The notes beneath the pieces were generated by a model. The model was not told the origin of the DNA. It worked only from the letters and a program-made list of their open reading frames with translations, and did not search any database. From a bacterium (lineage in GTDB: Bacteria > Acidobacteriota > Aminicenantia > Aminicenantales > Aminicenantaceae), in contig JAGXKI010000007.1 of the NCBI GenBank assembly GCA_018335295.1, forward strand, positions 7,501 to 70,395: a stretch of 62,895 bases of DNA, read 5' to 3'. Shown piece by piece: positions 10,693 to 19,812 of this stretch; the first letter of the stretch is position 1; each line of letters opens with the position of its first letter. The position numbers and the translations under genes are program-made.

Positions 10693-12204
10693 GTGGCCAA
10701 GAAACTAAAAAAAGTTCTCATTGCCAATAGGGGTGAGATAGCTGTCCGGATCATTCGAGCTTGCCAGGAAATGGATATTCTTCCGGTGGCTGTGTATTCA
10801 GATGTGGATAAAAAAGCCCTTCATGTTCAGCTGGCAGATGAGGCCTATTATTTAGGAGGAGCTAAACCTTCAGAAAGTTACTTGAACATAGATAAGTTGA
10901 TCCATATCGCCCAAAAATGCAAAGCGGATGCTCTCCATCCCGGTTATGGGTTTTTAGCTGAAAATTCAAAGCTGGTCCAAAGGTGTGAAGAAAAAGGGAT
11001 TATTTTCATCGGTCCTCCCTCAGAAGCGATGAAAACCATGGGGATTAAAACTACTTCTCGAAGCCAGATGGCCCAAGCCGGAGTCCCTATTATTCCCGGA
11101 ACCGTGAAGCCCATAAAAACAGAAAAAGAATTGAAGAGAGAGGTCCAAAAAATCGGTTTCCCTCTTATACTTAAAGCTGCGGCTGGAGGAGGAGGAAAGG
11201 GACTCAGGCTGGTTTTCAAAGAAGAGGACCTTTTATCTTCTTTCCGGTTGGCTAAATCAGAAGCTCAATCCAGTTTCGATGATTCTTCGGTATACATCGA
11301 AAAATACATTCAAGAACCCCATCACATTGAAGTACAGGTCCTCTGTGATCAACATGGACAAGCCATTCATCTTGGAGAAAGAGAATGTTCCATTCAAAGG
11401 AGATACCAGAAGGTTCTTGAGGAAACGCCTTCTCCGTTTTTGAATGAAGAGATTCGCCAGAAGATGGGAAGAGTGGCGGTTAAGGCTGCTCAGGCTGTCC
11501 ACTACCACAATGCAGGGACGGTGGAGTTTGTCGTGGACGGTAAAAAAAATTTTTATTTTTTAGAGATGAATACACGACTCCAAGTTGAACACCCGATCAC
11601 CGAAATGATTACAGGTGTGGATTTGGTAAAGGCCCAGCTGGAGGTGGCCTCGGGATTGCCTCTGCGTTTAGCTCAGAAGGATATCTTCCGCAGGGGACAT
11701 TCCATGCAGTGCCGAATTTATGCAGAGGACCCAGAGAATAATTTCATGCCTTCACCAGGAAAAATTGAGCATTTCCGTTCTCCCGGAGGGGGTTTGGGAG
11801 TTCGGGATGACAGCGGGATTTACGAAGGGTTCCGTGTGCCCTTAGAATACGACCCCCTTCTCTCCAAGCTCATCACATGGGGGAACACCCGCAAAGAAGC
11901 TATCCATCGGATGCTGAGAGCTTTATCCGAATACCAGATATACGGGATTAAAACCACTATCCCCTTTTTCAAACGGATACTTCTTCATCCTCAGTTTTAT
12001 GCAGGAAAGTACAACACTCACTTTATTGCCAATTTAGAAAAGGGAAAACAAAGGGAGGAACCCGAAGAACAGTTTATTGCTTTGGTAGCCGCGGGAGTTA
12101 AGAGCCATTCAGAGTCTAAAAGGGGTTTGGTGGCTCGGAAGAGAAAAAAATCGAGCAACTGGAAATTTCAGGGTAAAATCCAAAATTTTTCAAATAACTT
12201 CTAA
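10693..12204 (+). CDS. Biotin carboxylase subunit of acyl-CoA carboxylase
   Basis: A 503-residue ATP-grasp biotin carboxylase: it carboxylates the biotin on the carrier protein using ATP and bicarbonate. It starts KVLIANRGEIAVRIIRAC, has the glycine-rich ATP loop AAAGGGGKGLR near residues 166-176, the metal and bicarbonate site EMNTRLQVEHPITE and the C-terminal cap. It starts with GTG at 10693; AAGGA lies upstream and no better ATG exists. The last 60 residues are lysine- and arginine-rich and unlike the core. The biotin carrier begins one base after its stop. Confidence 0.94.
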   Translation: MAKKLKKVLIANRGEIAVRIIRACQEMDILPVAVYSDVDKKALHVQLADEAYYLGGAKPSESYLNIDKLIHIAQKCKADALHPGYGFLAENSKLVQRCEEKGIIFIGPPSEAMKTMGIKTTSRSQMAQAGVPIIPGTVKPIKTEKELKREVQKIGFPLILKAAAGGGGKGLRLVFKEEDLLSSFRLAKSEAQSSFDDSSVYIEKYIQEPHHIEVQVLCDQHGQAIHLGERECSIQRRYQKVLEETPSPFLNEEIRQKMGRVAVKAAQAVHYHNAGTVEFVVDGKKNFYFLEMNTRLQVEHPITEMITGVDLVKAQLEVASGLPLRLAQKDIFRRGHSMQCRIYAEDPENNFMPSPGKIEHFRSPGGGLGVRDDSGIYEGFRVPLEYDPLLSKLITWGNTRKEAIHRMLRALSEYQIYGIKTTIPFFKRILLHPQFYAGKYNTHFIANLEKGKQREEPEEQFIALVAAGVKSHSESKRGLVARKRKKSSNWKFQGKIQNFSNNF

Positions 12205-12205
12205 A

Positions 12206-12697
12206 ATGAATTTGTCTTTTTGGGTCAATAATAAAGAGTATAAGTTAAAAGTTAAAGAATATCAGAAAAATTCAATCCACGTGTGGGTGGGAGAGAGGAA
12301 GTACAATGTAGAGGCAGAGTATTTAAAGCCAAATGTGCTCCTTTTGAATGTGGAAGGGAAGGTTTACGAGACAATGATCCATTCGAATGCCGTTTCTCAC
12401 TCTGTTTATGTGAACGGCCTTCGGTTTGATGTGCAAAAGAAATCTTTGAACCAGATTTTAGGAAAACAAGCGGGAAAAACGAGGAAAAAGGATATCAAAA
12501 CTTCAATGCCGGGAAAAATAGTCAAGGTACTGATGGAAGAAGGAACAGAAGTTCAAGAAGGCCAGGCCGTTTTAATTCTTGAAGCTATGAAAATGCAGAA
12601 TGAAATTAAATCTCCTCAAGCGGGGCGCATAACAAAATTGGGATCTAGGGCTGGAGATTCTGTAGAAGCTGGTGCTCTTTTATTTACTGTGGAATAA
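12206..12697 (+). CDS. Biotin carboxyl carrier protein (acyl-CoA carboxylase)
   Basis: A 163-residue carrier. The C-terminal biotinyl/lipoyl domain (about 95-163) has the biotinylation motif EAMKMQN with Lys129, preceded by the linker MPGKIVKVL and followed by IKSPQAGRI. The N-terminal 90 residues form a small beta-rich region of unknown function that is common in carriers of propionyl-CoA carboxylase type. It completes the operon of the beta subunit and biotin carboxylase and is followed by a hairpin that may end the transcript. Confidence 0.93.
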   Translation: MNLSFWVNNKEYKLKVKEYQKNSIHVWVGERKYNVEAEYLKPNVLLLNVEGKVYETMIHSNAVSHSVYVNGLRFDVQKKSLNQILGKQAGKTRKKDIKTSMPGKIVKVLMEEGTEVQEGQAVLILEAMKMQNEIKSPQAGRITKLGSRAGDSVEAGALLFTVE

Positions 12698-12726
12698 ATA
12701 AAAATGGAGGGGAGTTGGGAGTCTTT

Positions 12727-12770
12727 CTCTTCAAAGAGAATGTTTCCTCTTTGAAGAGTTGAAAATTTTT
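12727..12770 (+). terminator. Hairpin after the carboxylase operon
   Basis: Twelve perfect base pairs (12727-12738 with 12747-12758) around an eight-base loop, followed a few bases later by ATTTTT at 12765-12770. Position 30 bases after the carrier stop fits an intrinsic terminator, but the stem is AT-rich and the T-run is short and not adjacent. Confidence 0.45.
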
Positions 12771-12856
12771 ATCCCCATGGGGAAATTCCTATTTCTAGAC
12801 AATGATGCTATATTTAATGGTTAGACCCAAAAAATGTTCAAGAAAAGGAAACAAAA

Positions 12857-12921
12857 AGTCAAAATTTATTCCGACTCTTTTTTTATAAGTCTCGGTCCCT
12901 TTTATGAATAATTCAGGTTAA
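12857..12921. repeat. Dispersed repeat, partial copy upstream of tamB
   Basis: About 65 bases matching the right half of the element at 53103-53242. Two blocks are identical: GACTCTTTTTTTATAA (12873-12888) and TTTTATGAATAATTCAG (12900-12916). The last 18 bases ATGAATAATTCAGGTTAA equal the reverse complement of the left end of the other copy. It ends seven bases before the tamB start, so it forms the gene's immediate leader. Confidence 0.6.
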
Positions 12922-12927
12922 ATAAAC

Positions 12928-15900
12928 ATGATGAAATTGGGAAGGGTCAAATTTAAAACTTTAATCGTTATCCTCTCTCTCTTTGTATTGTTAGCGGGGG
13001 CAGGATACATCATCAATCGGGTGGTCCTCCGTCAGATAGAAAAGAGGATTGAGACCCATTTTGGTTTTGATGAAATCCACCTGGGCGTTTTTCCCCCGTC
13101 TGTGGTGATCGAGGATCTCCGGTCTAAATCCATGACCCCTTTCATTGCTTCCGATCGGGTGAGGCTGCAAATTTCCTCTGGAACTTTATGGTCCAAATCA
13201 ATCCAGTTTAATGTTTTTATGGAACATCCCGTAGTGAGGATGGAGGGGATTCCTCAAGAAAAGAATAAAAGAGAAAAAGACTTTGACTTTGTTTCATCCC
13301 TTCCTGTTGGAATTCACAAAGGAGTTATTAGCAATGGAGAACTCTATTTTTGGGCAAAGGGGATGCGGATATTTTCGAAAAAAATAGAGGCTCTCATCTT
13401 CAAGAAAAAAGACCGCTTGGAGTTAAAGATGGAAGCGGAAGAGAATATCTTTGATTTTGGAGATGAAAGAGAAAAAATCAAGGGAAAAATGAACCTTATA
13501 CTGGAAGGGAAGGGGAAGGAGTTCGATATCAGGAAATTAAATATCCGTGGAAACGGGTGCATCCTGAAAGCAGAGGGAAAGTTGTTGGAGCCTTTTAATC
13601 CTCGATTTCATTTAAAAAGCTTTTTCAACCTTCCAGCAGAGTTTGCTTCGGGGATGTTCCATCTTCCTTTTGATTGGCAAGGAAAGCTGGAAGGAGAGGG
13701 GATGTTAACCCGGAAGAACCGGACGTTTTTGGCTCAAGCTGATTTTTCCAGCAGAAACTTGGTTCTTAATGATGTAGATATGGGGAAAGTGGAAGGAAAT
13801 GTGGATTATAATCAAAAAAAGGGAGGGACAGTCGAGCTGAACATCCAGAAAAATCGATCTTCTCAAGAATTCGTAAAAATCCGTTTTGAGGGGAATAAAA
13901 TAAAGGGAGAAGCCCGTCGGTTTCATCTGGACCCCATTGTCCATTTCATTTCACTGCCCTGGCCCGTTCTTTCTCCTGTTTGGGGAGAGTTCACTATGAA
14001 AAGAGGCCGGCTCAATGTAGAAATGGAATTTCGAGACCAATTGATGGCTCCCTTGGGTCATGAATTTCCCTTTCAGGGAAAACTGAATCTTTTCTGGGAC
14101 GGAGATAGAAGAGTTTCTTTCAAGGCTCCGGACCTTAGATCGACCTTTGCTCATGTTGAGTTGGATGGAGAATTATCTGTGGGGAGGAATATGGATATCT
14201 CCATTGAGGGAGAGGTGAACCATCTTCAACAAGCCCGGATATTCACAGAAGAGTTTTTAGGCCAAGAATTTAAATTCCCAGAAACTCAGGGAAAGGGAAA
14301 AGCCAAATTACAAATCTTTGGCCCTTTTAAATCTCCTCAATTGTATGCCCGGTTTTCTTTTTCTCCTGGAATTTTTGACCGTTTTGAAGTCAATAAGGTG
14401 CAAGGTGAAGCTGAGCTTATTAAAAATGAGTTTTTTGGAAGGTTTAACTTGAAGGATCCGGTAGCGGAGGGTAAAGTCAGTTTATTTTCCAGCCCCCAGG
14501 AATTCAGGACAGAAATTCAGCTCCAAAGGGGAAAAATAGAAAAAATACTTCCCAAAATAGATGTTCCTGTGCCTTTAACGGGGGAAGTTTCTGGAAATTT
14601 CGAGTACACACAGAAAGATGGGGAACCTCATTTCCAAGGGGACTTTTCCAGCCCCCATCTGGAGATGGGAGGACAGGAATTTTCCGAAGTGAATGGCAAG
14701 ATCAACTGGTCCCCCGATAAGATTTCTTTCCCTTCTCTTCAGTTTGATTATCTTGAGGGCCAGGTCGAAGGAATTCTCCTCTTAAACACTTCTAAGGACC
14801 ATTTTGATGTGAATGTGGAAGGGAGGAACATCAATATTTCTTCATTCCATCCCCATTTGAAAGGGAATTTAAATTTTAACATGGAAGGCCAAGGCACATT
14901 CGGAAAGAATAAGGCCAAGGGAAAAGTGAAGATCCAAAGTTTGAAGTTCCCTCCCCTTCAAAAAACAGATTTTATAGGAGAAGCAAAACTAGGCCTTTCT
15001 TCGAACACTCTTCAATTGGATTTGGATGGAAATTTTTCTCCTGGAAAAAATAGGTTTCAATTTTCCCTCAAAGCCCCCCTTTTCAATAATACGGTATCGG
15101 GAAAAGTTGCCGGAAGTTTTGAAAATTTTGATTTAGTCATTCCTTGGACCGGAGCCAAAGGAAAGATCAATTATATGGCTGAACTTTCGGGGAAAAGAGC
15201 TTTTCCTCGATTCAAAGGAGCCATTGATTTTCAAGGTTCTGTATTTCCTTTTCCTCAATTCCCCCACGCATTGAGAGATTTCTCAGGCCTTATTTTCGTA
15301 GAAAACAATGAATTTTCACTTCGATCCTTCCAGGGGAAATTGGGAAGAGGAAATTTAAAAGGAAACGGCCAGCTTACCGTAGGAGATAAGGGGATAAAAG
15401 ACATCAATCTCCAGATAGAAGGGAAAGACATGCTCCTTTCTCCTCTGGAAAGGACTCGAGCTTTGACCGATGGGAGTTTGAGTCTCACTCAAGAAGACGG
15501 ACAGCTGAACCTTAAAGGAAAATTATTTGTAGACCGACTCTCCTGGAGGCGGGAATTCACAGAGAAATTTGAATTTTATCCTTCTCCTTATTATCAACCT
15601 GAAAAAAAGTCCGATTTGCTTGAGAATCTCAAGTTGAACCTCCGGTTGGAGGCGGAGGATAACGCTAGGATAGAAAATTCTCTGGTGAATCTAGAAACTC
15701 GTTTTGATCTAAATGTTAAAGGAGATCTGAATTCTCCTGTGATTCTGGGAGATATTGAAGCTTTAAGTGGAGAAGCCTATTTTCAGGATAGGGAATTCAG
15801 GATTGTAAAAGGGGAAGTGAGCTTTTTCGATCCTTTGAGGATTGAACCTTATTTAAATTTTAAAGGAGAAACTTACATAAAAGACTATAGGGTGACCTTT

Positions 15901-16347
15901 TCCCTACAGGGATTTTTAGATAATTTGAAACCTCAGTTTAATTCCTCTCCTCCTCTTCCTCCCGAAGATGTTTTGGCTCTTATCACTCTCGGACAATCTT
16001 TCCGGAGAACTTATTCCTATGAAAAGAGTACTCGTCAGAGTACGGCCTCTCTTTTGTCTTTCCAGCTTTCTGAGGAAGCAGAAAAACGGGCGGAAAAACT
16101 TTTCAGCATCGATCGGTTTCGGATTGATCCCTTTATTATGGGGTCTTCGGCAGAGATGACAGCTCGGCTGACGGTAGGGAAAAAAATCACCAGGAATTTT
16201 TTCATTTACTATTCGACTAACCTGAGTACTCAGAGAGAAGAGATTGCGCGGTTGGAATGGGAGCTCACCCGAGACCTCTCTGTGGTGGGGACCCGGCAAG
16301 AAGATGGTCGGCTCAGTTTTGACTTCAAAATTCACAAGAGATTTTAA
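12928..16347 (+). CDS. tamB: TamB-like translocation and assembly / lipid transport protein
   Basis: A 1139-residue AsmA/TamB-type protein. It has one N-terminal membrane anchor (LIVILSLFVLLAGAGYIINRVVL) and then a long periplasmic body of repeating beta strands expected to form a hydrophobic groove between the two membranes. The last 300 residues are the DUF490 domain, recognisable by GDIEALSGEAYFQDREFRIVKGEVSFFDP and the C-terminal LSVVGTRQEDGRLSFDFKIHKRF. The family carries phospholipids to the outer membrane and helps assemble beta-barrels. ATG 12928 or 12931 can be used. It is followed by a BamA-family gene five bases later, the common tamB-bamA/tamA pairing. Confidence 0.9.
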   Translation: MMKLGRVKFKTLIVILSLFVLLAGAGYIINRVVLRQIEKRIETHFGFDEIHLGVFPPSVVIEDLRSKSMTPFIASDRVRLQISSGTLWSKSIQFNVFMEHPVVRMEGIPQEKNKREKDFDFVSSLPVGIHKGVISNGELYFWAKGMRIFSKKIEALIFKKKDRLELKMEAEENIFDFGDEREKIKGKMNLILEGKGKEFDIRKLNIRGNGCILKAEGKLLEPFNPRFHLKSFFNLPAEFASGMFHLPFDWQGKLEGEGMLTRKNRTFLAQADFSSRNLVLNDVDMGKVEGNVDYNQKKGGTVELNIQKNRSSQEFVKIRFEGNKIKGEARRFHLDPIVHFISLPWPVLSPVWGEFTMKRGRLNVEMEFRDQLMAPLGHEFPFQGKLNLFWDGDRRVSFKAPDLRSTFAHVELDGELSVGRNMDISIEGEVNHLQQARIFTEEFLGQEFKFPETQGKGKAKLQIFGPFKSPQLYARFSFSPGIFDRFEVNKVQGEAELIKNEFFGRFNLKDPVAEGKVSLFSSPQEFRTEIQLQRGKIEKILPKIDVPVPLTGEVSGNFEYTQKDGEPHFQGDFSSPHLEMGGQEFSEVNGKINWSPDKISFPSLQFDYLEGQVEGILLLNTSKDHFDVNVEGRNINISSFHPHLKGNLNFNMEGQGTFGKNKAKGKVKIQSLKFPPLQKTDFIGEAKLGLSSNTLQLDLDGNFSPGKNRFQFSLKAPLFNNTVSGKVAGSFENFDLVIPWTGAKGKINYMAELSGKRAFPRFKGAIDFQGSVFPFPQFPHALRDFSGLIFVENNEFSLRSFQGKLGRGNLKGNGQLTVGDKGIKDINLQIEGKDMLLSPLERTRALTDGSLSLTQEDGQLNLKGKLFVDRLSWRREFTEKFEFYPSPYYQPEKKSDLLENLKLNLRLEAEDNARIENSLVNLETRFDLNVKGDLNSPVILGDIEALSGEAYFQDREFRIVKGEVSFFDPLRIEPYLNFKGETYIKDYRVTFSLQGFLDNLKPQFNSSPPLPPEDVLALITLGQSFRRTYSYEKSTRQSTASLLSFQLSEEAEKRAEKLFSIDRFRIDPFIMGSSAEMTARLTVGKKITRNFFIYYSTNLSTQREEIARLEWELTRDLSVVGTRQEDGRLSFDFKIHKRF

Positions 16348-16351
16348 AAGG

Positions 16352-19096
16352 ATGAATATAAAGAAGATTTCCGTTTGTTTTTTGATTTCATTCTTTCTTC
16401 TGGTTTTAGGAAAAGGGGTAGCTGCCTTTGATTTTCCACAAAAGCGGCCCATTGTTTCCCGAATAACCTTTAAGAGTGAAGGAGAGTTAACCACTCAGGG
16501 GATGAAAGAATTGATCACAGTTAAAGAAGGGAACCCTTTTTCTTTACAAGAAGTTACAAAAAGCATCAAACAGATTTACCAAACGGGACTCTTTTCAGAT
16601 ATTCAGGTTTTGAAAAAGGGTAGAGAGGAGATTGAATTGATTTTCCTCTTAACCAAGAAATTCTCTGTCCGGAAAATCAGCATTTCAGATAGTGGAAAAA
16701 TTCCCCGGAAAAAAATCAAAAAAGGACTGTTTTCACTCCGGAGAGGAAGTGCATTCTCCGAGTATAAATTGAAGGAAGCGGAAAAACAGGTAAAACAATT
16801 ATTAAGAGAAGAAGGTTATTTTTCCCCAGAAATTGAGATGAGCACAGAAAAAAAACCGGGCACTTCTTTAGTGGATGTATTTCTTAAGGTGGAGTCTTTT
16901 CAGAAGTATATGATTCAAAGGATCAATTTTTCTGGAAATGTTATTCTTTCAGAGAAAAGGCTGAAAGAAGAAATGAAAAGTGAGGAGGGAGAGAGGTATG
17001 TCCCTTCCCGCTTAGAAGAGGATCTCCAAAGATTAAAGCAGGTTTTCAGTTCTATGGATTACTTTTGGGCAGAGATTGAGGTGGAGAAGAAAGATTTCGA
17101 TCAAAAAGAAAACAAGGTTTCTCTTTTGATTAAAATTATTCCTCATGAAAAAATAAAAATTGTGGTGAGAGGGGCTCAGGTACCTCTGGATCTTTTAAAG
17201 CCCCTATGGGAAGAAAGAATTTTTAAGGAATGGGGACTGGAAAAAGGAGAAGCTAAGATTATTCATCATATGCGAAAGAAAAATTATCTTTTCGCTCAGG
17301 TGAGTGCTTCGATTCAAAGAGAGGACCATCATATACGGGTTATCTATGACATCCAACCTGGCCAAAAGTATAAAATTGGTGAGCTTCGGTTTGAAGAGCT
17401 CAATTATTTCACCCCTGTCCAGTTGAAGAGGGAGCTGGAAATCGCCAGGAATATTCCTCTGATTGGGGGGGTCGACGGAGCCAGGCTTTTTGAATTACCG
17501 CAGGAAATAGAGAGCCTTTACAAATCTCATGGTTTTACCCAGACTCGTGTCTCTTTAAATTTCAACAGGTTTCAGAATAAAGTCAACCCCATCCTTTATG
17601 TGAAAGAGGGAAGCCAAAAGAGAATTGAATCTATTGAAATCCAAGGAGCTTCCGCTTTCAGTAGAGAAAGGATTTTAGAACAAATTCAAAGTACCCAAGA
17701 AGGACCTTTTTATAAGCCCCGAGTGAAAAAGGATCCTGAAAGGCTGGAAAATTTCTATCTCCAACAGGGTTTTAGAGAGACCGAGGTCAAGGTTAAGATA
17801 AATCGCAGGGAGGAAAATCTTTATTCTTTATTGTTTCAGATTGAGGAGGGAAATAAGGTTGAAATCGAGAATGTGATCATTAACGGAAATGTCATCACCA
17901 GAGATAAAACCATATTGAAAGAACTTTTGGTCAGAGAAGGGGATTATGCTCGCTACGATTTGATAAGAAAAAGCGAAAGAAGGCTGGAAAGGCTGGGGAT
18001 ATTTTCTGAAATAAAAATAGAGGAAATCCCCTTATCTCCAGAAAAAGAAAATTTACTTATCCGAGTAAGAGAAGGGGAAAGAAATTATGCCAGTTTAGGT
18101 TTGGGATTGGAAACCAAAGAGGAACCCAGGTCATTAGATATCAGTCAGAACGTGATTCGTTTACGAGGAACTGCAGAGCTGGTCCGGAGCAACATTTTAG
18201 GCACAGCCGCTCAACTCAGCCTGGTTGGCCAATTCAGCTTAAAAGAAAAAAGAGGAGTGGTCAGTTGGGAGCAGCCCTATTTCTTAGGCCTTCCTCTGGA
18301 GACCTTTGTGAATGCATGGCTTGAAAGGGAGGCCCGAAAAAGCTTTAGTTTTGATCGACGAGGAGTAACTTTGACCACCATAAAATCTTTGTCTAAGTCT
18401 GATGACATGGTGTTTTTGACCACTCTGAGATGGGCTCAGACGACCCTTTTTGATCTTCAGATTGAAGAATCCGAAGTGGACCGCCAGCATTCTCCTTTCT
18501 CCTCCTCTTCTATTTCGGGTAGTTTCATATGGGATAAGAGGGATGATGCCTACAATCCAGAAAAGGGATATTTTTTCAGTTCTGTTCTGGAGTGGGCTTA
18601 TCCTTTATTCCAGGCAGAATCTAATTTTTTGAAGAGTTTTACCAAATACCAGCAATATTTCCCGATATTTTCCGATGTAAGATTCAGTTTGACTTCCCGT
18701 CTGGGTTTGGGCCGAGGAAAAATTCCTATACATGAAAGATTTTTCGGTGGAGGAAGCAATTCATTTCGGGGAGTTGAGTTCGATGAATTGGGTCCCAAAG
18801 ATCCTCAATCTTCCAAACCGGTTGGGGGAAAGGCTTTGTTTTTGGTCAATATGGAGTTGACGTTCCCTCTTTATTTATCTCTGGAGAACTTACACGGAGT
18901 GGTTTTTTATGATAAAGGGAATGTGTTCGCTCAGAGGAAAGATTTTAGCTTGGCTTCTCTTCAGGATGCAGTGGGAGCCGGACTGAGATACCAGACTCCT
19001 TTGGGGCCTGTTCGGTTGGAATTGGGATGGAACTTGGATGCTCCATCCCAAGAAAAAAATATGTTGATGTTTATCACTATCGGGAATGTGTTTTAA
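16352..19096 (+). CDS. bamA: BamA/TamA-family outer membrane assembly factor with seven POTRA domains
   Basis: About 914 residues. A signal peptide (MNIKKISVCFLISFFLLVLGKGVAA) leads into seven consecutive POTRA-like beta-alpha-alpha-beta-beta units before a C-terminal 16-strand barrel of the Omp85 family (about 540 to 914). The lid-loop region appears as FFGGGSNSFRGVEFDELGP and the protein ends in the aromatic NVF. E. coli BamA has five and TamA three POTRAs, so this form is longer. It folds beta-barrel proteins into the outer membrane, here probably with the adjacent TamB. The start is ATG 16352, with AAAAGG very close to it; longer frames overlap tamB. Confidence 0.9.
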   Translation: MNIKKISVCFLISFFLLVLGKGVAAFDFPQKRPIVSRITFKSEGELTTQGMKELITVKEGNPFSLQEVTKSIKQIYQTGLFSDIQVLKKGREEIELIFLLTKKFSVRKISISDSGKIPRKKIKKGLFSLRRGSAFSEYKLKEAEKQVKQLLREEGYFSPEIEMSTEKKPGTSLVDVFLKVESFQKYMIQRINFSGNVILSEKRLKEEMKSEEGERYVPSRLEEDLQRLKQVFSSMDYFWAEIEVEKKDFDQKENKVSLLIKIIPHEKIKIVVRGAQVPLDLLKPLWEERIFKEWGLEKGEAKIIHHMRKKNYLFAQVSASIQREDHHIRVIYDIQPGQKYKIGELRFEELNYFTPVQLKRELEIARNIPLIGGVDGARLFELPQEIESLYKSHGFTQTRVSLNFNRFQNKVNPILYVKEGSQKRIESIEIQGASAFSRERILEQIQSTQEGPFYKPRVKKDPERLENFYLQQGFRETEVKVKINRREENLYSLLFQIEEGNKVEIENVIINGNVITRDKTILKELLVREGDYARYDLIRKSERRLERLGIFSEIKIEEIPLSPEKENLLIRVREGERNYASLGLGLETKEEPRSLDISQNVIRLRGTAELVRSNILGTAAQLSLVGQFSLKEKRGVVSWEQPYFLGLPLETFVNAWLEREARKSFSFDRRGVTLTTIKSLSKSDDMVFLTTLRWAQTTLFDLQIEESEVDRQHSPFSSSSISGSFIWDKRDDAYNPEKGYFFSSVLEWAYPLFQAESNFLKSFTKYQQYFPIFSDVRFSLTSRLGLGRGKIPIHERFFGGGSNSFRGVEFDELGPKDPQSSKPVGGKALFLVNMELTFPLYLSLENLHGVVFYDKGNVFAQRKDFSLASLQDAVGAGLRYQTPLGPVRLELGWNLDAPSQEKNMLMFITIGNVF

Positions 19097-19100
19097 ATCA

Positions 19101-19808
19101 ATGAAAAACCTTCTCCGTTTGAAAGGAAAGGTTCGATTGATCAGTATGGTTTGGACAGGAATTCTTTTATGGGGATTGATTCTTTGGTTTGAATTTCCTG
19201 CCTATCCTCTTCAAAAAACGGTGGACCGAATTGTTGCGGTAGTGGATAATCAGGTGATCACTTTGGCCGATTTAAAGATTGTCAAAGAATTCCACCTCTA
19301 CCAGACGAAGCCGGGAGATGAGACTCTTAAGGAAACAAAAATTCTGATTAGGTTGATCAATCAAGAATTGGTAAAACAGGTAGCCAGGGAGAATGGGAAC
19401 CTTGATGAAGAAAAGATCCAAGAAAATCTGGAAAGGCTCAAGGACAGATTGGGAGAAAAAGTGTTTCAAAGAAAGCTTTTGAAATGGGGCCTCCAGCCTG
19501 AAAATCTCAAAGAATACATTCGGGAGAAGATTGTTTATAAAAATATCATTGAGAGAAAATTTAAAGATACGGTCGTTATCACTCTCCAAGATATCAAAGA
19601 TTATTACCGGGAAGAATATCTTCCTTCCCAACAAAAAAAAGGAAAGGAACCTTCCCCTTTAACCGAAGTTCTTGAGGAAATTGAATTAAGGGTAAAAAAG
19701 AAGAAAGTGGAACAGCAAGCAGAAGACTGGCTTAGAAATTTAAGGAAAGAGGCAAAGATTCATATAAAAATGGATGAATACAAAAATATATGGAATGAAT
19801 CGGAGTGA
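19101..19808 (+). CDS. SurA N-terminal domain protein without PPIase domain
   Basis: About 235 residues: a signal anchor (SMVWTGILLWGLILWFEFPAYPL) and then a SurA-type chaperone core, DRIVAVVDNQVITLADLKIVKEF, with the helical bundle that follows. After DIKDYYREEYLPS, where SurA has its first parvulin domain, the protein goes straight to the closing helix EIELRVKKKKVEQQAEDWLRNLRKEAKI. It is therefore a PPIase-less periplasmic chaperone, presumably handing barrel proteins to the BamA encoded just before it. The ATG at 19086 overlaps the bamA end; 19101 is more likely though neither has a clear ribosome site. Confidence 0.8.
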   Translation: MKNLLRLKGKVRLISMVWTGILLWGLILWFEFPAYPLQKTVDRIVAVVDNQVITLADLKIVKEFHLYQTKPGDETLKETKILIRLINQELVKQVARENGNLDEEKIQENLERLKDRLGEKVFQRKLLKWGLQPENLKEYIREKIVYKNIIERKFKDTVVITLQDIKDYYREEYLPSQQKKGKEPSPLTEVLEEIELRVKKKKVEQQAEDWLRNLRKEAKIHIKMDEYKNIWNESE

Positions 19809-19812
19809 AACC

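Noticed and set aside
19101-19808. SurA-like gene as a frameshifted, truncated SurA
   Set aside because: The closing helix of the SurA core is present after the deletion point and the next gene follows at four bases, so it looks like a natural short form.
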